DNA of 64,000 nt, taken from Zea mays. Lineage: Eukaryota > Streptophyta > Magnoliopsida > Poales > Poaceae. Of the stretch, positions 62,806-64,000 are shown in pieces. Under the pieces are notes generated by a model. The model was not told where the DNA came from and searched no databases. It worked only from the letters and a program-made list of their open reading frames with translations. Location of the stretch: positions 9,424,850-9,488,849 of the forward strand of contig NC_050102.1 in NCBI RefSeq assembly GCF_902167145.1. The letters are read 5' to 3'. The stretch's first letter is position 1; every line of letters starts with the position of its first letter. The translations under genes were made by a program, and so were the position numbers.

Positions 62806-64000
62806 ATGTCGGGAGATCATGCCAAGAAGGAGATAGAGACCGGCGAAAAGCCCACTACAAGCAACGGGAGCACTTCATCGGAAGAGTCCCACACCAAACG
62901 GAGGGAGAAGAAGAAGAGCTCCTCCAACAAAGGGAAGGAGAAGAAATCTTCTTCTCACCACAAAGAGAAGAAGGAAAAATCTTCTTCCCACAAGCCGCAT
63001 CGGAGTGGGGACAAGCAAAAGAGGATGAGGAAAGTGGTCTACTACGAGACCGACACTTCATCAACATCGACCTCCGGCTCCGACGCACCCTCCGTAACTT
63101 CTAAACGCCAAGAGCGTAAGAAGTTTAGTAAGATCCCCCTACACTATCCTCGCATTTCTAAACATGCACCTCTGCTTTCCGTCCCATTAGGCAAACCACC
63201 AACTTTTGATGGTGAAGATTATGCTAGGTGGAGTGATTTAATGCGATTTCATCTAACCTCACTCCACAAAAGTATATGGGATGTTGTTGAGTTTGGTGCA
63301 CAGATACCGTCGGTAGGGGATAAGGACTATGATGAGGATGAGGTGGCCCAAATCGAGCACTTCAACTCTCAAGCGACAACGATACTCCTCGCCTCTTTAA
63401 GTAGAGAGGAGTATAACAAAGTGCAAGGGTTGAAGAGTGCCAAGGAGGTTTGGGATGTGCTCAAAACCGCGCACGAAGGAGATGAGCTCACCAAGATCAC
63501 CAAGCGGGAAACGATCGAGGGGGAGCTCGGTCGGTTCCGGCTTCGCAAAGGGGAAGAGCCACAACACATGTATAACCGGCTCAAGACCTTGGTGAACCAA
63601 GTGCGCAACCTCGGGAGCATAAAATGGGACGACCACGAAATGGTTAAGGTTATTCTAAGATCTCTCATTTTTCTTAACCCTACACAAGTTCAATTAATTC
63701 GTGGTAATCCTAGATATACTAAAATGACCCCCGAGGAAGTTATCGGGCATTTTGTAAGTTTTGAGTGCATGATCGAAGGCTCAAGAAAGATCAACGAGCT
63801 TGACGAACCCAACACATCCGAAGCTCAACCCGTCGCATTCAAGGCGACGGAGGAAAAGAAGGAGGAGGCTACACCAAGTAGACAACCAATCGACGCCTCC
63901 AAGCTCGACAATGAGGAAATGGCGCTCGTCATCAAGAGCTTCCGCCAAATCCTCAAGCAAAGGAGGGGGAAAGACTACAAGTCCCGCTCCAAGAAGGTTT
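62806..64000 (+). CDS. Sirevirus B GAG, N-terminal 398 codons (partial)
   Basis: ATG 62806 (MSGDHAKKE), open to the window edge without a stop. Collinear with the first about 398 residues of Sirevirus A GAG (Lys/Ser-rich N-terminus, GKPPTFDGEDYARW, HMYNRLKTLVNQVRNLGS, YTKMTPEEVIGHF), with scattered substitutions. The CCHC knuckle would start just past the edge. No break is seen. Confidence 0.93.
   Translation, partial: MSGDHAKKEIETGEKPTTSNGSTSSEESHTKRREKKKSSSNKGKEKKSSSHHKEKKEKSSSHKPHRSGDKQKRMRKVVYYETDTSSTSTSGSDAPSVTSKRQERKKFSKIPLHYPRISKHAPLLSVPLGKPPTFDGEDYARWSDLMRFHLTSLHKSIWDVVEFGAQIPSVGDKDYDEDEVAQIEHFNSQATTILLASLSREEYNKVQGLKSAKEVWDVLKTAHEGDELTKITKRETIEGELGRFRLRKGEEPQHMYNRLKTLVNQVRNLGSIKWDDHEMVKVILRSLIFLNPTQVQLIRGNPRYTKMTPEEVIGHFVSFECMIEGSRKINELDEPNTSEAQPVAFKATEEKKEEATPSRQPIDASKLDNEEMALVIKSFRQILKQRRGKDYKSRSKKV

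Larger units (their letters stand above)
61406..64000 (+). mobile_element. Sirevirus (Opie/Ji-like Copia) B, plus strand, runs off the window
   Basis: Complete 5' LTR 61406-62757, initiator-Met primer-binding site, and the start of gag. Same family type as Sirevirus A but in the opposite orientation. It was inserted into the gypsy gag frame. The left flank CCCAC (61401-61405) should be the 5-bp duplication, but the other copy is outside the window. Confidence 0.93.

Overview
This is nuclear DNA of a large-genome grass, almost certainly maize (Zea mays) or a close teosinte. The reasons are a plant cytosolic tRNA-Phe, a monocot-style multi-exon inositol polyphosphate 5-phosphatase gene, and Opie/Ji-like Sirevirus LTRs (palindromic GGACAGTCCGGTG motifs) and a zeon/cinful-like LTR (GGACGGTCCGC motifs), which are typical of maize intergenic DNA. 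There is no operon logic. One single-copy gene and one tRNA lie at the left, followed by about 50 kb of nested transposons.

Layout: 1-750 is the 3' end of a LINE. 1586-2513 holds two small foldback elements. 2817-2889 is tRNA-Phe(GAA). 4672-8476 (minus) is a complete 11-exon type I inositol polyphosphate 5-phosphatase gene (578 aa) with a MITE in one intron and a pyrimidine-rich 5' leader/promoter. An intact Copia retrotransposon (9444-17524; LTRs identical as read; 5-bp target duplication TGGAC) sits about 970 bp upstream of its ATG and splits the promoter from more distal sequence at 17530-18647.

From 18648 the layout rests on a tandem duplication of a roughly 0.8-kb unit. Copy A (18648-19062 plus 28470-28847) was split by a 9.2-kb Mutator-like element (19213-28367, 9-bp duplication TACTGATGA). 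That element carries three decayed genes: MuDR-type transposase, a plant-mobile-domain (PMD) protein, and a minus-strand GRF-zinc-finger protein. Copy A is followed by a CACTA end and an LTR fragment. Copy B (30545-31296 plus 56767-56890) was split by a CACTA element (31297-56766). The CACTA has divergent genes: TNP2 transposase on the minus strand, and a Transposase_24/Ulp1-like gene on the plus strand. A Sirevirus (33616-47161) interrupts TNP2, and a 4-kb solo LTR (36191-40234) interrupts the Sirevirus pol. The plus-strand side of the CACTA also contains a tandemly duplicated inverted repeat of a B3-domain-like fragment.

Right end: a hAT-type element (56900-57818), a MITE, about 0.8 kb of promoter-like unique sequence, a zeon/cinful-like gypsy element on the minus strand (58991-61405), and a second Sirevirus (plus strand) that interrupts its gag and runs off the window. 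The points most worth following are the PMD/GRF-carrying Mutator-like element, the B3 hairpin array inside the CACTA, the large palindrome between the CACTA's divergent genes, and the recent Copia insertion upstream of the phosphatase gene. Family names are from recognition only; no database search was possible.
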